From the NCBI RefSeq assembly GCF_003722335.1, contig NZ_CP026100.1, positions 3,136,001 to 3,200,000 of the forward strand: a stretch of 64,000 nt of DNA, in the 5' to 3' direction. The DNA comes from Caulobacter flavus (GTDB taxonomy: Bacteria > Pseudomonadota > Alphaproteobacteria > Caulobacterales > Caulobacteraceae). A program made the translations under genes and the position numbers. Under the pieces are notes generated by a model. It saw only the letters and a list, made by a program, of their open reading frames with translations, was not told the origin of the DNA and ran no database searches. The first letter of the stretch is position 1; the number at the start of each line of letters is the position of its first letter. Positions 35,737 through 44,026 of the stretch are shown here, piece after piece.

Positions 35737-36956
35737 CAGAACAGGCTCAGCTGCGCCGGCTCGACCAGGCGGGCCTTCAGGTGTTCGCCGTCGGTCGCCA
35801 TGCCCGGCGTCCAGCCCTCGGCGACGACGAAGGCCCTGGCGCGCTTGACCACCGCGCCCACGCGCTTGAGGTCGTCGATGGTCAGCCGCGCCTGCCGGCG
35901 GGCCAGCAGGATGCGGTCGACGGCCTTGGCGCCCAGGCCCGGCACGCGCAGCAGGGTCTCGCGGTCGGCCAGATTGACGTCGACCGGGAACTGGTCGCGA
36001 TGGCGCAGGGCCCAGCCGGTCTTGGGATCGACCGACAGGTCCAGGTCCTCGCCCTCGCCGATGATCTCCGGCTGGGCGAAGCCGTAGAACCGCATCAGCC
36101 AGTCGGCCTGGTAGAGGCGGTGTTCGCGCAGCAGCGGCGGCCGGGACGAGGGCAGGCGATGGCTGGAGTCCGGGATCGGGCTGAACGCCGAATAGTAGAC
36201 CCGGCTCAGGCGATAGGCGCCGTACAGCGAGGCGCTGCGGGCCAGGATGTCGCCGTCCTTGGCCTGGTCGGCGCCGACGATCAGCTGGGTCGACTGGCTG
36301 CGGGCGAAGGTCTTGCGTGGCGCCTTGCGGGCCGGCTCGGCCTTGTCCTCGATCGCCAGGCGCATGCGACCCATGGCCCGCTTGATGTCGCCGACGTCCT
36401 TTTCGGGCGCCAGGGACTTCAGGCTGTCGTCGCGCGGGAGCTCGATGTTGATCGACACCCGGTCGGCGTAGAGGCCCGCCTCGGCGGCCAGCTCTGGCGA
36501 AGCCTCGGGGATGAGCTTCAGATGGATGTAGCCCCGGAAGTCGTGGTCCAGCCGCAGGGATCTGGCGATGCGGACCATCTCCTCCATCGTGTAGTCGCCG
36601 CTGCGGATCACCCCCGACGACAGGAACAGGCCCTCGATGTAGTTGCGCTTGTAGAAGTTCAGCGTCAGGTCGACGACCTCCTTCACCGAAAACCGCGCTC
36701 TTGGCGTGTTCGACGACACCCGGTTGATGCAGTAGGCGCAGTCGTAGATGCAGAAGTTGGTCAGCAGGATCTTGAGCAGGCTGATGCAGCGCCCGTCCGG
36801 GGCGTAGGCGTGGCAGATGCCCATGCCCTCGGTGGAGCCGACGCCCTTGCCGCCGACGGAGTCGCGCTTTTCTCCCCCCGAGGAGGCGCAGGAGGCGTCG
36901 TACTTGGCGGCGTCGGCGAGGATGGAGAGCTTGCGGCGGATGTCGAGAACGGCCAT
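35736..36956 (-). CDS. Putative DNA modification/repair radical SAM protein
   Basis: The 406-residue protein has the radical SAM Cys motif CIYDCAYC (Cys69, Cys73, Cys76) preceded by KILLTNF, and TMEEMVRIARSLRL. The C-terminal VNLADRETLLRVPGLGAKAVDRIL resembles a helix-hairpin-helix DNA-binding motif. It belongs to the family regularly encoded next to UdgX; the substrate is unknown. The start at 36956 sits 15 bases from a LexA-type box. Codon use is like its neighbours. The UdgX stop/start overlap points to a two-gene operon. Confidence 0.9.
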   Translation of the reverse strand: MAVLDIRRKLSILADAAKYDASCASSGGEKRDSVGGKGVGSTEGMGICHAYAPDGRCISLLKILLTNFCIYDCAYCINRVSSNTPRARFSVKEVVDLTLNFYKRNYIEGLFLSSGVIRSGDYTMEEMVRIARSLRLDHDFRGYIHLKLIPEASPELAAEAGLYADRVSINIELPRDDSLKSLAPEKDVGDIKRAMGRMRLAIEDKAEPARKAPRKTFARSQSTQLIVGADQAKDGDILARSASLYGAYRLSRVYYSAFSPIPDSSHRLPSSRPPLLREHRLYQADWLMRFYGFAQPEIIGEGEDLDLSVDPKTGWALRHRDQFPVDVNLADRETLLRVPGLGAKAVDRILLARRQARLTIDDLKRVGAVVKRARAFVVAEGWTPGMATDGEHLKARLVEPAQLSLF

Positions 36957-36970
36957 CCGAACACTCTATA

Positions 36971-36985
36971 GTTCTTATTTTGTTC
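36971..36985 (-). promoter_or_regulatory. LexA (SOS) box, GTTC-N7-GTTC
   Basis: GTTCTTATTTTGTTC matches the alphaproteobacterial LexA operator GTTC-N7-GTTC exactly. It lies 15 bases upstream of the radical SAM gene's start codon, and CTATAGAG on the minus strand overlaps a plausible -10 region. This supports SOS control of the radical SAM/UdgX pair. It also lies about 83 bases from the start of the divergent small gene, so it could affect that gene too. Confidence 0.8.
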
Positions 36986-37067
36986 CGTCGAGTTTCCCGA
37001 TGTCGCACCAGGCGCGGAACCGGGCGAAGGCCTCGCGCGATCCCCTTGCGGAAAAGGGAGTTTCGCC

Positions 37068-37355
37068 ATGGCGCGCCGCAAGGAAGACTGGCCCTCGACG
37101 CTGATGGACGCCTGGGCGCTGGGCCTGGAGGCGTCCACCGTCATCGGCCTGCGGACCATGGTGCTGGCGGGCGGCGGGGCCAAGGCGCAGGCCGAGGCCG
37201 TGCGCATGACCACCGAGAAGATGGCCGCCGCCGCCGACATCGGCCTGAAGTTCTGGACCGGCGGCCTCCCCCAGGCTCCCGACGCCGCCACGCGGGCGGT
37301 GGTCAAGCACTACCGCGCCAAGGTGCGCGCCAACCGCAAGCGGCTGGCGCGGTAG
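37068..37355 (+). CDS. Small conserved-looking hypothetical protein
   Basis: Unrecognised 95-residue, mostly helical protein (MARRKEDWPSTLMDAWALGL at the start) with a basic C-terminus KHYRAKVRANRKRLAR. It contains a Gly-rich turn (LAGGGAKAQAEA) and KMAAAADIGLKFWTGG. It resembles small phasin-like or helical proteins in other alphaproteobacteria, but I cannot assign a family. It is divergent from the radical SAM/UdgX operon and converges on the HAD gene with three bases between stops. A start preceded by AAAAGGGAG supports ATG 37068. Confidence 0.6.
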   Translation: MARRKEDWPSTLMDAWALGLEASTVIGLRTMVLAGGGAKAQAEAVRMTTEKMAAAADIGLKFWTGGLPQAPDAATRAVVKHYRAKVRANRKRLAR

Positions 37356-37358
37356 AGG

Positions 37359-37982
37359 CTACAGGTAGTCGGCGATCGCCAGGTCGCCGTCGCATGGCGT
37401 CACCAGCGGTCCCACGATCGCCACCCGCGCCCCGGAAGCCTTGCCGGCGGCGACGCCGGCCGGTGAGTCCTCGAACACCAGGCATTCGGTGATCGGCGCG
37501 CCCAGCAGCGCGGCCGCCTTGAGGAACCCCTCGGGATCGGGCTTGCCTTTGCTCACGCTTTCGCCGGTGACGAAATGCTGCGGCACGGGCAGGCCCACGG
37601 CGCGCAGGCGCGTCTCCGCCAGGGCCCGGGGCGCGGAGGTCACGATCGCCCAGCGGGCGGGATCCAGGCCCTCGATCAGGGTCTTCACCCCGGCGATGGC
37701 CGCGACGCCTTCGACGTCGTCGAGTTCGGCCCGCAGCAGCGCGGCGGCTTCGGCCTCGATGTCGAGGCCGGGCCTGGCGAAGCGTCGCAGGGTGTCGCGG
37801 TACTGCAGGCCCTGGCAGACGGCCAGCACCTCGTCCGGGTCGTGGCCGTGGCGGACCGCCCAGGCCGTCCAGACGCGCTCGACCACCGGCGAGGAATCCA
37901 GCAGCGTCCCGTCCATGTCGAACAGGAAGGCGGCGTAGGTCCTGCCGCGAAAGGTCGGCGGCGAACGATCGGGAGCTGACAT
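37359..37982 (-). CDS. HAD-superfamily phosphatase
   Basis: Phosphomonoesterase of HAD subfamily IA. The 207-residue protein has motif I FDMDGTLLDSS with the nucleophile and acid Asp pair, motif II VTSAPRA, motif III SKGKPDPEGF and motif IV FEDSPAGV. Similar proteins dephosphorylate sugar or polyol phosphates. It lies downstream of an MFS transporter and a DeoR regulator on the same strand, an order typical of a small sugar or polyol uptake and dephosphorylation operon; the substrate is unknown. Confidence 0.9.
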   Translation of the reverse strand: MSAPDRSPPTFRGRTYAAFLFDMDGTLLDSSPVVERVWTAWAVRHGHDPDEVLAVCQGLQYRDTLRRFARPGLDIEAEAAALLRAELDDVEGVAAIAGVKTLIEGLDPARWAIVTSAPRALAETRLRAVGLPVPQHFVTGESVSKGKPDPEGFLKAAALLGAPITECLVFEDSPAGVAAGKASGARVAIVGPLVTPCDGDLAIADYL

Positions 37983-38015
37983 GGTCTGGGCGTCTTTCTT
38001 GAAGCGGGGAGGGGG

Positions 38016-39173
38016 TCAGGTCTGGGGCGCGAGGCCGCGCGGGCGGGGCGTCAGGCGGCCCGCCAGCAGCGGGGTCAGCGCGAAAAGCCCGGCCAGCATC
38101 CAGAAGGCGCCGTGCAGGCCGACGGCGTCGGCGATCCCGCCGATCCCCGCCGGGCCGACCAGGATGCCGGCATAGCCGATGGTCGACAGCGCCGAGATCG
38201 CCTGGGCCGCCGGCATAGCCGTCTGGGCGCCGGCCAGGCGGAACAGCACCGGCACGATGTTGCAGGCGCCCAGGCCGATCAGGACGAAGCCGCTCAGCGC
38301 CACGACGGCGACGGGCGCGGTCAGCAGCACGACGAAACCGGCCACGGCCAGCAGGCCGCCCCAGCGCAGGACGTTCCTGTCGCCCAGGCGAGCCACGACC
38401 CTGTCGCCGACCAGGCGGCCGGCGGTCATCGCGATCGAGAACAGCATGTAGCCCAGGCCGCCCCGCGCCACGGCGACGAGGCCGCTCTTGGTGATCAGCA
38501 GCGCGCTCCAGTCGAGCATCGCGCCTTCCGCCAGGAAGGTCGCGGCCGCCAGCAGCGAAAGCAGAAGGACGATCCCGCGCGGCAGGGCGAAGGCCGCCCC
38601 GTCGGCGTCGCCCGTCCCCCGCGCCAGGCGCGGCGCGGCCAGGGCCATGGCGGCCAGCATCAGGACGGCGTTGGCGACCACGCCCATGAACGGCGACAGG
38701 CCCAGCGACAGCATGAGCGTCATCGACGACGCGCCGGCGAAGCCGCCGATGCTGAACAGCGCGTGGAAGCCCGACATCAGGGGGCGGGCCGAGGCGCGCT
38801 CGACCTCGACGGCGTGGATGTTCATCGCCACGTCGATGGAGCCGAGGGCGGCGCCGAACACGAAGAGCGCCGCGCCCAGCGCGAGCGGCGAGCCGGCCAG
38901 CGCCAGCAGCGGCAGGAACAGCGCCACGCCCAGGCCGCCCAGGATGATGATCGGGCGGCTGCCGAAGCGGGCGCTGAGCGCGCCCGTCGCCGACATGGTC
39001 AGGACCGAGCCGAGGCCCAGGCACAGCAGCAGCAGGCCCATGGCGCCGTCGTCGATCGCCAGCCGGGCCTTGGCGAAGGGGACCAGCGGCGCCCAGGAGG
39101 CAATGCCGAAGCCGGCGACGAGGAAGGACAGGCGCGTGGCGAGACGCGCCGCCGCGGAAGACGGCGTCACCAT
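38016..39173 (-). CDS. MFS transporter
   Basis: Inner-membrane secondary transporter. The 385-residue protein has about 11-12 hydrophobic segments and the MFS-like loop ALSARFGSRPIIILGG between segments 2 and 3, with a second related loop GDRVVARLGDRNVLRWGG in the second half. ATG 39173 is preceded by GGGAG. It lies between the DeoR regulator and the HAD phosphatase, gaps of 37 and 33 bases, so it is probably in the same transcript. Direction and substrate are not visible. Confidence 0.88.
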   Translation of the reverse strand: MVTPSSAAARLATRLSFLVAGFGIASWAPLVPFAKARLAIDDGAMGLLLLCLGLGSVLTMSATGALSARFGSRPIIILGGLGVALFLPLLALAGSPLALGAALFVFGAALGSIDVAMNIHAVEVERASARPLMSGFHALFSIGGFAGASSMTLMLSLGLSPFMGVVANAVLMLAAMALAAPRLARGTGDADGAAFALPRGIVLLLSLLAAATFLAEGAMLDWSALLITKSGLVAVARGGLGYMLFSIAMTAGRLVGDRVVARLGDRNVLRWGGLLAVAGFVVLLTAPVAVVALSGFVLIGLGACNIVPVLFRLAGAQTAMPAAQAISALSTIGYAGILVGPAGIGGIADAVGLHGAFWMLAGLFALTPLLAGRLTPRPRGLAPQT

Positions 39174-39210
39174 GATGACTCCCGGTACTGGTGGTGGGCT
39201 GAAGGGGCGG

Positions 39211-39975
39211 CTAGGCCAGGATGATCCTGGCGCCGCCCAGGGCGAGGTCGTCGCGTATGGCCTGGGGCGCGTCGGCCTCGAGGATCAGGGTGTCGATGGC
39301 TTCGAGCGGCGCGACGCGATGGGGCGCGCGGGTCTCGAGCTTGTCGGTCAGGGCCATCAGCACGATGGCCTCGCTGACGCCGACCAAGGCGCGCTTGAAG
39401 GCCGCGTCGCCCGCGTCGAAGATACAGGCCCCGTGGCGGACCGACAGCGCGCAGGCCCCCAGGAAGCAGCGGTCGATACTCAGCTGCTGCACAGCCAGCA
39501 CGGCCGAGGCGTCGATCACGCCGCCGACCTCGCGATTGACCACGCCGCCCAGGATCATGAAATCCAGGCTCTGGCGCTCGAACAACGCCGAGGCGATCGG
39601 CACCGAATTGGTGATCACCTTCAGGCCCATGTCGTCGGGCAGTTCGGCGGCCAGGGCGAGATTGGCGCTGCCGTTGTCGAGAAAGATGACCTCGCCCGGC
39701 GTCACCAGCCTGGCCGCCGCGCGGGCCAGGACCCGCTTGCGGTCGACATCCTCGGCGGCCCGCACGGTCATCGAGGTCGACATCGGCGAAACCGGCAGCG
39801 CGCCGCCATAGACCCGCCGGCAGCGCCCCTCGGCGGCCAGGGCGCGCAGGTCGCGGCGGATCGCGTCTTCGGAAACCGCGAACTCCTCGGCCAGCGTCGC
39901 GGCGACGACGGTCTGGCCCTGGTCGAGCCTCTGGGCGATCAGTTCTCGGCGGGCGACGGGAGGCGTGTCGTTCAT
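39211..39975 (-). CDS. DeoR/GlpR-family transcriptional repressor
   Basis: The 254-residue regulator has an N-terminal helix-turn-helix (RRELIAQRLDQGQTVVAATL, then FAVSEDAIRRDLRALAAEG and RRVYGGAL) and a C-terminal sugar-phosphate-binding domain (VIFLDNGSANLALAAEL, VITNSVPIASAL, ILGGVVNREVGG). ATG 39975 is chosen; a long in-frame extension upstream crosses the operator region and is unconserved. It lies first in a regulator-transporter-phosphatase operon and just downstream of three AACGTGCA-like repeat pairs, so autoregulation is likely. Confidence 0.93.
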   Translation of the reverse strand: MNDTPPVARRELIAQRLDQGQTVVAATLAEEFAVSEDAIRRDLRALAAEGRCRRVYGGALPVSPMSTSMTVRAAEDVDRKRVLARAAARLVTPGEVIFLDNGSANLALAAELPDDMGLKVITNSVPIASALFERQSLDFMILGGVVNREVGGVIDASAVLAVQQLSIDRCFLGACALSVRHGACIFDAGDAAFKRALVGVSEAIVLMALTDKLETRAPHRVAPLEAIDTLILEADAPQAIRDDLALGGARIILA

Positions 39976-39987
39976 GGGGTGATCTAT

Positions 39988-40099
39988 AACGTGCAAAAAC
40001 GTGCACATCAAGATGTATATTGTTTGAGTTTTACGGGTGATGGGATATGGGCGAGCACGATTTTGCACGTTTATGGTGATCAATCGTGCGCGAACGTGG
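39988..40099. promoter_or_regulatory. Three pairs of AACGTGCA-like half-sites with 10-bp period
   Basis: Pair 1: AACGTGCA at 39988-39995 and again at 39998-40005. Pair 2, inverted: AGCACGAT at 40054-40061 and TGCACGTT at 40064-40071. Pair 3: ATCGTGCG at 40083-40090 and AACGTGG at 40093-40099. Each pair repeats with 10-bp spacing. They span the promoter region between the DeoR repressor and the broken glyoxalase-like gene, so they are the probable operator for the repressor. Confidence 0.6.
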
Positions 40100-40108
40100 A
40101 AGTTACGA

Positions 40109-40488
40109 ATGAAGCTGGCGCACGTCTCCCTCTGGACCGAAGACCTCGACGCCATGGCGCTGTTCTGCGGCGCTATTTCGACGCCGTCGTGGGTGAGCCG
40201 CGCCGCCGCCACAAGCCGCCGGGCGCGCTGTCCCGGCTGGTCGCCCTGCCCAACGGCGACCAGATCGAACTGATGACCGCGCCCTGGCTGGCCGGTCTCG
40301 ACACCGCCAGGCGGGTGGGCTGGGCCCACGTCGCCATCTCGCTCGGTTCCGAAGCGGCGGTGGACGCCCTGGCGGTGCGGCTGAAACGGGATCGCTTCGA
40401 GGTCGGTCCGGCCCACAGGACGGGCGAGGGCGGTTACGAGGCCGTCGTTCGCGGGCCTGGCGGGGTGTCGATCGAGATCACGGCCTGA
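40109..40488 (+). pseudogene. Frameshifted glyoxalase/VOC-superfamily gene
   Basis: The ATG at 40109 opens MKLAHVSLWTEDLDAMALF in one frame, a VOC-domain start; from about 40168 the homologous continuation RRYFDAVVGEP is in another frame and runs to a TGA at 40488, through ALPNGDQIELMTAPW and the VOC ending GPGGVSIEITA. One base missing in TTCTG-CGGCGC (near 40166-40168) would rejoin them as LFWRRYFDA. Either the gene is broken or the sequence has a single-base error. It is divergent from the DeoR operon and shares its operator region. Confidence 0.75.
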
Positions 40489-40498
40489 GCGACGCTGC

Positions 40499-41446
40499 TC
40501 ACGCCCGACCAAGCCGTCGCGCATAGGCCTCGCGCGCCCGGCCCGACCGCACGAAGACCCGGGTGATGCGCCTGTCGACGCCCTGGATCAGGTCGGCGAA
40601 GTGGTCGCTGGCGGCCTCGATGTCGGCGGCGGTCAGGTGGTCCTGGAAGTCGAGGGTGACGCCCAGCAGAATTTCCTGAGGCCCCAGGTGCATGCTCAGC
40701 ACCTCGGCGACGCTGTCGATGCGCGGGTCGGCCTCCAGGGCCTTGCGCACCTCGGCGACGATGCGCGGGGAGGCGGCCTCGCCGGTCAGCAGGCTGCGGG
40801 TCTCGTTGGCCAGGAAGACGGCAACCACCACCAGCAGCACGCCGATCGCCACCGAGGCCGCGCCGTCGGCCCAGGACAGGCCGAGCATCGCGCCGCTCAC
40901 GCCCAGGGCGGCGATGGCCAGGCCCGCCAGCGCCGCGCCGTCCTCCAGCAGCACCGCGAAGATCGACGGGTCCTTGCTGCGGCGGATGGCGGCGAAGAAC
41001 GGGGCGTCGCCGCGCAGGGTCTTGAACTCGCGCAGGGCCACCAGGAACGAGCAGCCCTCGAAGATCGCCGCCAGTCCCAGCACGACGAAGTTGATCCATG
41101 GCCGGTCGATGGCCTCGGGCGCGCGGATCTTGATCACCCCTTCGTAGATCGAGAAGGCCCCGCCCAGGGCGAAGATCATCAGCGCCACCACGAACGACCA
41201 GAAATAGACCTCCATGCCGTAGCCGAAGGGGTGGCTGGCGCTGGGCTTCTTGCGGGCGCGGGCCAGGCCCAGCAGCAACAGGCCCTGGTTGCCGGTGTCG
41301 ACGCTGGAGTGGATGGCCTCGGTCAGCATGGCCGACGAGCCGGTCAGGGCGAAGGCGACGAACTTGGTCGCGGCGATGGCCAGGTTGCCGGCCAGGGCCG
41401 CGTAGACCACCATGTGGGCGCTGCTTCTGTTCGCGGTCGAGGCCAT
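40499..41446 (-). CDS. Cation diffusion facilitator family transporter
   Basis: Proton-coupled divalent metal exporter. The 315-residue protein has about six membrane segments, the EAIHSSVDTGNQ motif (His and Asp of site A in segment 2), SHPFGYGMEVYFWSF between segments 2 and 3, and FAVLLEDGAALAGL in segment 5 with Glu-Asp in place of the usual His-Asp pair. A C-terminal cytoplasmic ferredoxin-like domain follows (DPRIDSVAEVLSMHLGPQEILL). The Glu-Asp variant suggests metal selectivity different from zinc exporters such as YiiP. It converges on the broken VOC gene. Confidence 0.9.
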   Translation of the reverse strand: MASTANRSSAHMVVYAALAGNLAIAATKFVAFALTGSSAMLTEAIHSSVDTGNQGLLLLGLARARKKPSASHPFGYGMEVYFWSFVVALMIFALGGAFSIYEGVIKIRAPEAIDRPWINFVVLGLAAIFEGCSFLVALREFKTLRGDAPFFAAIRRSKDPSIFAVLLEDGAALAGLAIAALGVSGAMLGLSWADGAASVAIGVLLVVVAVFLANETRSLLTGEAASPRIVAEVRKALEADPRIDSVAEVLSMHLGPQEILLGVTLDFQDHLTAADIEAASDHFADLIQGVDRRITRVFVRSGRAREAYARRLGRA

Positions 41447-41584
41447 GGCGCAGCAACGCGGCCTCGGCGCGCGCGTTCCTCCCGCGATCGCCGTTCACGC
41501 TCTTTACCCGCACGCGGCGAGCCCTTACGCAGGGCGCTCTTCATCAGGCCGCGCGGGGCGGCCGAATCCACGCAAGGTTCCTCC

Positions 41585-42523
41585 ATGCCCTCGGGTCTCG
41601 TCGCGCTCCTGGATGACGTCGCCGGCATCGCCAAGATCGCCGCCGCCTCGGTCGACGACATCGGCGCGGCCGCCGGCAAGGCCGGCACCAAGGCTGTCGG
41701 CGTGGTCGTCGACGACGCCGCCGTGACGCCCGGCTACGCCATGGGCTTCACGCCCGACCGCGAGCTGCCGATCGTCGCCAAGATCGCCGTCGGCTCGTTG
41801 CGCAACAAGCTGCTGTTCCTGCTGCCCGGCGCCTTGCTGCTGAGCGCCTTCGCGCCGTGGGCGGTGACGCCGATCCTGATGCTTGGCGGCGCCTACCTGG
41901 CCTTCGAGGCCACCGAGAAGATCATCGAGATGTTCGTGCCCCACGGGGACGAGGTCGAGACCGACGAGCTGGCCCTCAGCGGTCCCGAGCTGGAAAAGCA
42001 CAAGGTCGCCGGCGCCATCCGCACCGACCTGATCCTGTCGGCCGAGATCATGGCCATCGCCCTGTCCGACGTCAGCGACAAGTCCCTGCCGATCCAGGCC
42101 GCCGCCCTTGCCCTGGTCGGCGTGGTCATCACCATCCTGGTCTACGGCGTCGTGGCCCTGATCGTGAAGATGGACGACATCGGCCTGCACATGGCCAAGA
42201 GCCCGCGCGCGCCGACCCAGAAGTTCGGCAGGGGCCTGGTCAAGGCCATGCCCTTGGCGATGAGCAGCCTGGCCTATATCGGCACCGCGGCCATGCTGTG
42301 GGTCGGCGGCGGCATCATCGTCCACGGCCTGCACCACTTCCACCTGACGCCGATCCCGGCCTGGGTGGAGGGCGCTTCGCACGTGGCCGCCCAGGTTCCG
42401 GGGATCGGCGCGATCACCGGCTGGCTGGCCACCGCGATCGGCTCGGCCATCGTCGGCCTGATCGTCGGCGGCGTCATCGCCGGCGTGCTGCATTTCATTC
42501 CGCGCAAGAGGGCGGCGCACTAG
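41585..42523 (+). CDS. DUF808-family membrane protein
   Basis: The 312-residue integral membrane protein begins MPSGLVALLDDVAGIAKIAAAS, the DUF808 (YedI-like) signature, with DDIGAAAGKAGTKAVGVVVDDAAVTPGY following. It has about six hydrophobic segments, and a family-typical middle part reading HKVAGAIRTDLILSAEIMAI. The family is widespread and uncharacterised. ATG 41585 has no strong Shine-Dalgarno. It is followed at 11 bases by the DUF6880 gene, so the two may form an operon. Confidence 0.9.
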   Translation: MPSGLVALLDDVAGIAKIAAASVDDIGAAAGKAGTKAVGVVVDDAAVTPGYAMGFTPDRELPIVAKIAVGSLRNKLLFLLPGALLLSAFAPWAVTPILMLGGAYLAFEATEKIIEMFVPHGDEVETDELALSGPELEKHKVAGAIRTDLILSAEIMAIALSDVSDKSLPIQAAALALVGVVITILVYGVVALIVKMDDIGLHMAKSPRAPTQKFGRGLVKAMPLAMSSLAYIGTAAMLWVGGGIIVHGLHHFHLTPIPAWVEGASHVAAQVPGIGAITGWLATAIGSAIVGLIVGGVIAGVLHFIPRKRAAH

Positions 42524-42533
42524 GAGAGGGCGG

Positions 42534-43925
42534 TTGGCCGAACCCAAGCCCAAAGCCGCCCCCAAGGCGGTCAAGAAGGCCGCGCCGCGCAAGTCGGTCA
42601 ACGCGGCCAACCTCGCGCACCTGGGCCCCGAGGCCCTGGCCGACCTGCTGATCGAGGTCGCCGACGGCCACGCGTCGATCAAGCGCCGTCTGAAGCTGGC
42701 TTTACTGGGCGAGGTGGGCGCGCCCGACCTCGCCGCCGAGATCGACAAGCGCATCGACGCCATCGCCGGCAGCGGCGCGCGCATCAACTGGCGCAAGTTC
42801 AAGGACTTTGTCCGCGACCTCGACGCCCACCGGGCCGCCGCCGCCGGCAAGCTGGGCGAGCTGGATCCCAACATCGCCGTGCCGGTGCTGGTGCGGCTGG
42901 TGCGAGTGTCCGAGGACCTCGAAGGCCGGATCAAGGATCCCAAGGGCGAGCTGGCGGCCGTGTTCGACCAGGCCGTGGCCGACGTCGCGCGCCTGTCGCC
43001 CAAGGCCCTGACCCTGGACAGCCGCTACCTGGCCGACGCGCTGCTGGCCTTCGTCGAGAGCGCCTCGACCAAGCTGTCGGTCGACCTGCTGCGGGCCGCG
43101 GCTCCCGCCCTGGCTGGCGACGCCGTGGCGGTTTTGCGCGGCAAGGTGCGCGAGCGCCTGGCCGCCCAGCGCCGCCCCGATCCGCGCCTGCGCGCCGCCG
43201 CCCAGGTGCTGGCCGACCTGGAAGGCGACGTCGAGGGCTTCGCGGCCCTGTTCACCGACTCCCAGCAGGTGCTGCCGCCGATCGGCGCCCAGATCGCCCG
43301 CCGCCATCTCGCCGTCGGCCAGGTGGCGCAGGCCCTCGCCGCCTTGGATCGTTCCGCGCCGGGGCCGAGCCTGGCCGAGCAGGCCGATGTCGGCGCCGTC
43401 GCCTGGACCCAGGCCCGCATCGCCGCCCTCGAAGCCGCCGGCGAGACCCTGGAGGCCCAGGCGACGCGCTGGTCCAGCTTCAAGGCGACCCTGTCGGTCG
43501 ACGCCCTGCGCGCCTTTCTCAAGGGCCTGCCCGATTTCGAGGACGTCGAGGCCGAGGAGCAGGCGCTGGCCTACGCCCAGAGCTATCCCGATCCCTACAA
43601 GGCCCTGGCCTTCCTGGTGGCCTGGCCGTCGGCGGCCGAGGCCGCGAGGCTGGTGATGGAGCGCGGACCCGCCCTGCACGGCGACCGGCCCGAGGTTCTG
43701 GAGCCGGCCGCCCGCCTGCTGGAGCATCGCTATCCGCTGGCGGCCACCGTGTTGCTGCGGGCCATGGTCGACGACGTGGTGCGCTTCGGCCGCGCCGATC
43801 GCTACGGCGACGCCGCCCGCTGGCTGCTGGAGGCCGAGTCCCTGGTCCCCGGCCTGCCGGACGACATGGCGATCGACGATCACGCCGCCTGGGCGCGGCG
43901 CGTGGCGGGTTATCGGCGGCTCTGA
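42534..43925 (+). CDS. DUF6880-family helical protein
   Basis: The 463-residue, Ala-rich helical protein starts at TTG 42534 after a basic Lys/Pro/Ala tail of about 20 residues, followed by NLAHLGPEALADLLIEVADG and LKLALLGEVGAPDLAAEIDKR, which match what I recall of DUF6880. The repeat-like helices (TPR-like in feel) suggest protein interaction, but the role is unknown. It follows the DUF808 gene by ten bases, with GGAGAGGG before the start, and so is probably in the same transcript. Confidence 0.8.
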   Translation: MAEPKPKAAPKAVKKAAPRKSVNAANLAHLGPEALADLLIEVADGHASIKRRLKLALLGEVGAPDLAAEIDKRIDAIAGSGARINWRKFKDFVRDLDAHRAAAAGKLGELDPNIAVPVLVRLVRVSEDLEGRIKDPKGELAAVFDQAVADVARLSPKALTLDSRYLADALLAFVESASTKLSVDLLRAAAPALAGDAVAVLRGKVRERLAAQRRPDPRLRAAAQVLADLEGDVEGFAALFTDSQQVLPPIGAQIARRHLAVGQVAQALAALDRSAPGPSLAEQADVGAVAWTQARIAALEAAGETLEAQATRWSSFKATLSVDALRAFLKGLPDFEDVEAEEQALAYAQSYPDPYKALAFLVAWPSAAEAARLVMERGPALHGDRPEVLEPAARLLEHRYPLAATVLLRAMVDDVVRFGRADRYGDAARWLLEAESLVPGLPDDMAIDDHAAWARRVAGYRRL

Positions 43926-44026
43926 CCGGTCGTGTGCGGCTTACCGCCGCGCCGCGTCGCAAGTCGCTGATAAGCAAGCATTAAAGGTGCGGGGCGCACG
44001 ACGGCGGTCTATCCGCAGCCGCCGCG

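Noticed and set aside
38488..40000. Plus-strand open frame crossing the MFS and DeoR genes
   Set aside because: Antisense to genes with strong motifs; only its last part (after about 40168) encodes the real VOC half, which is reported as a pseudogene.
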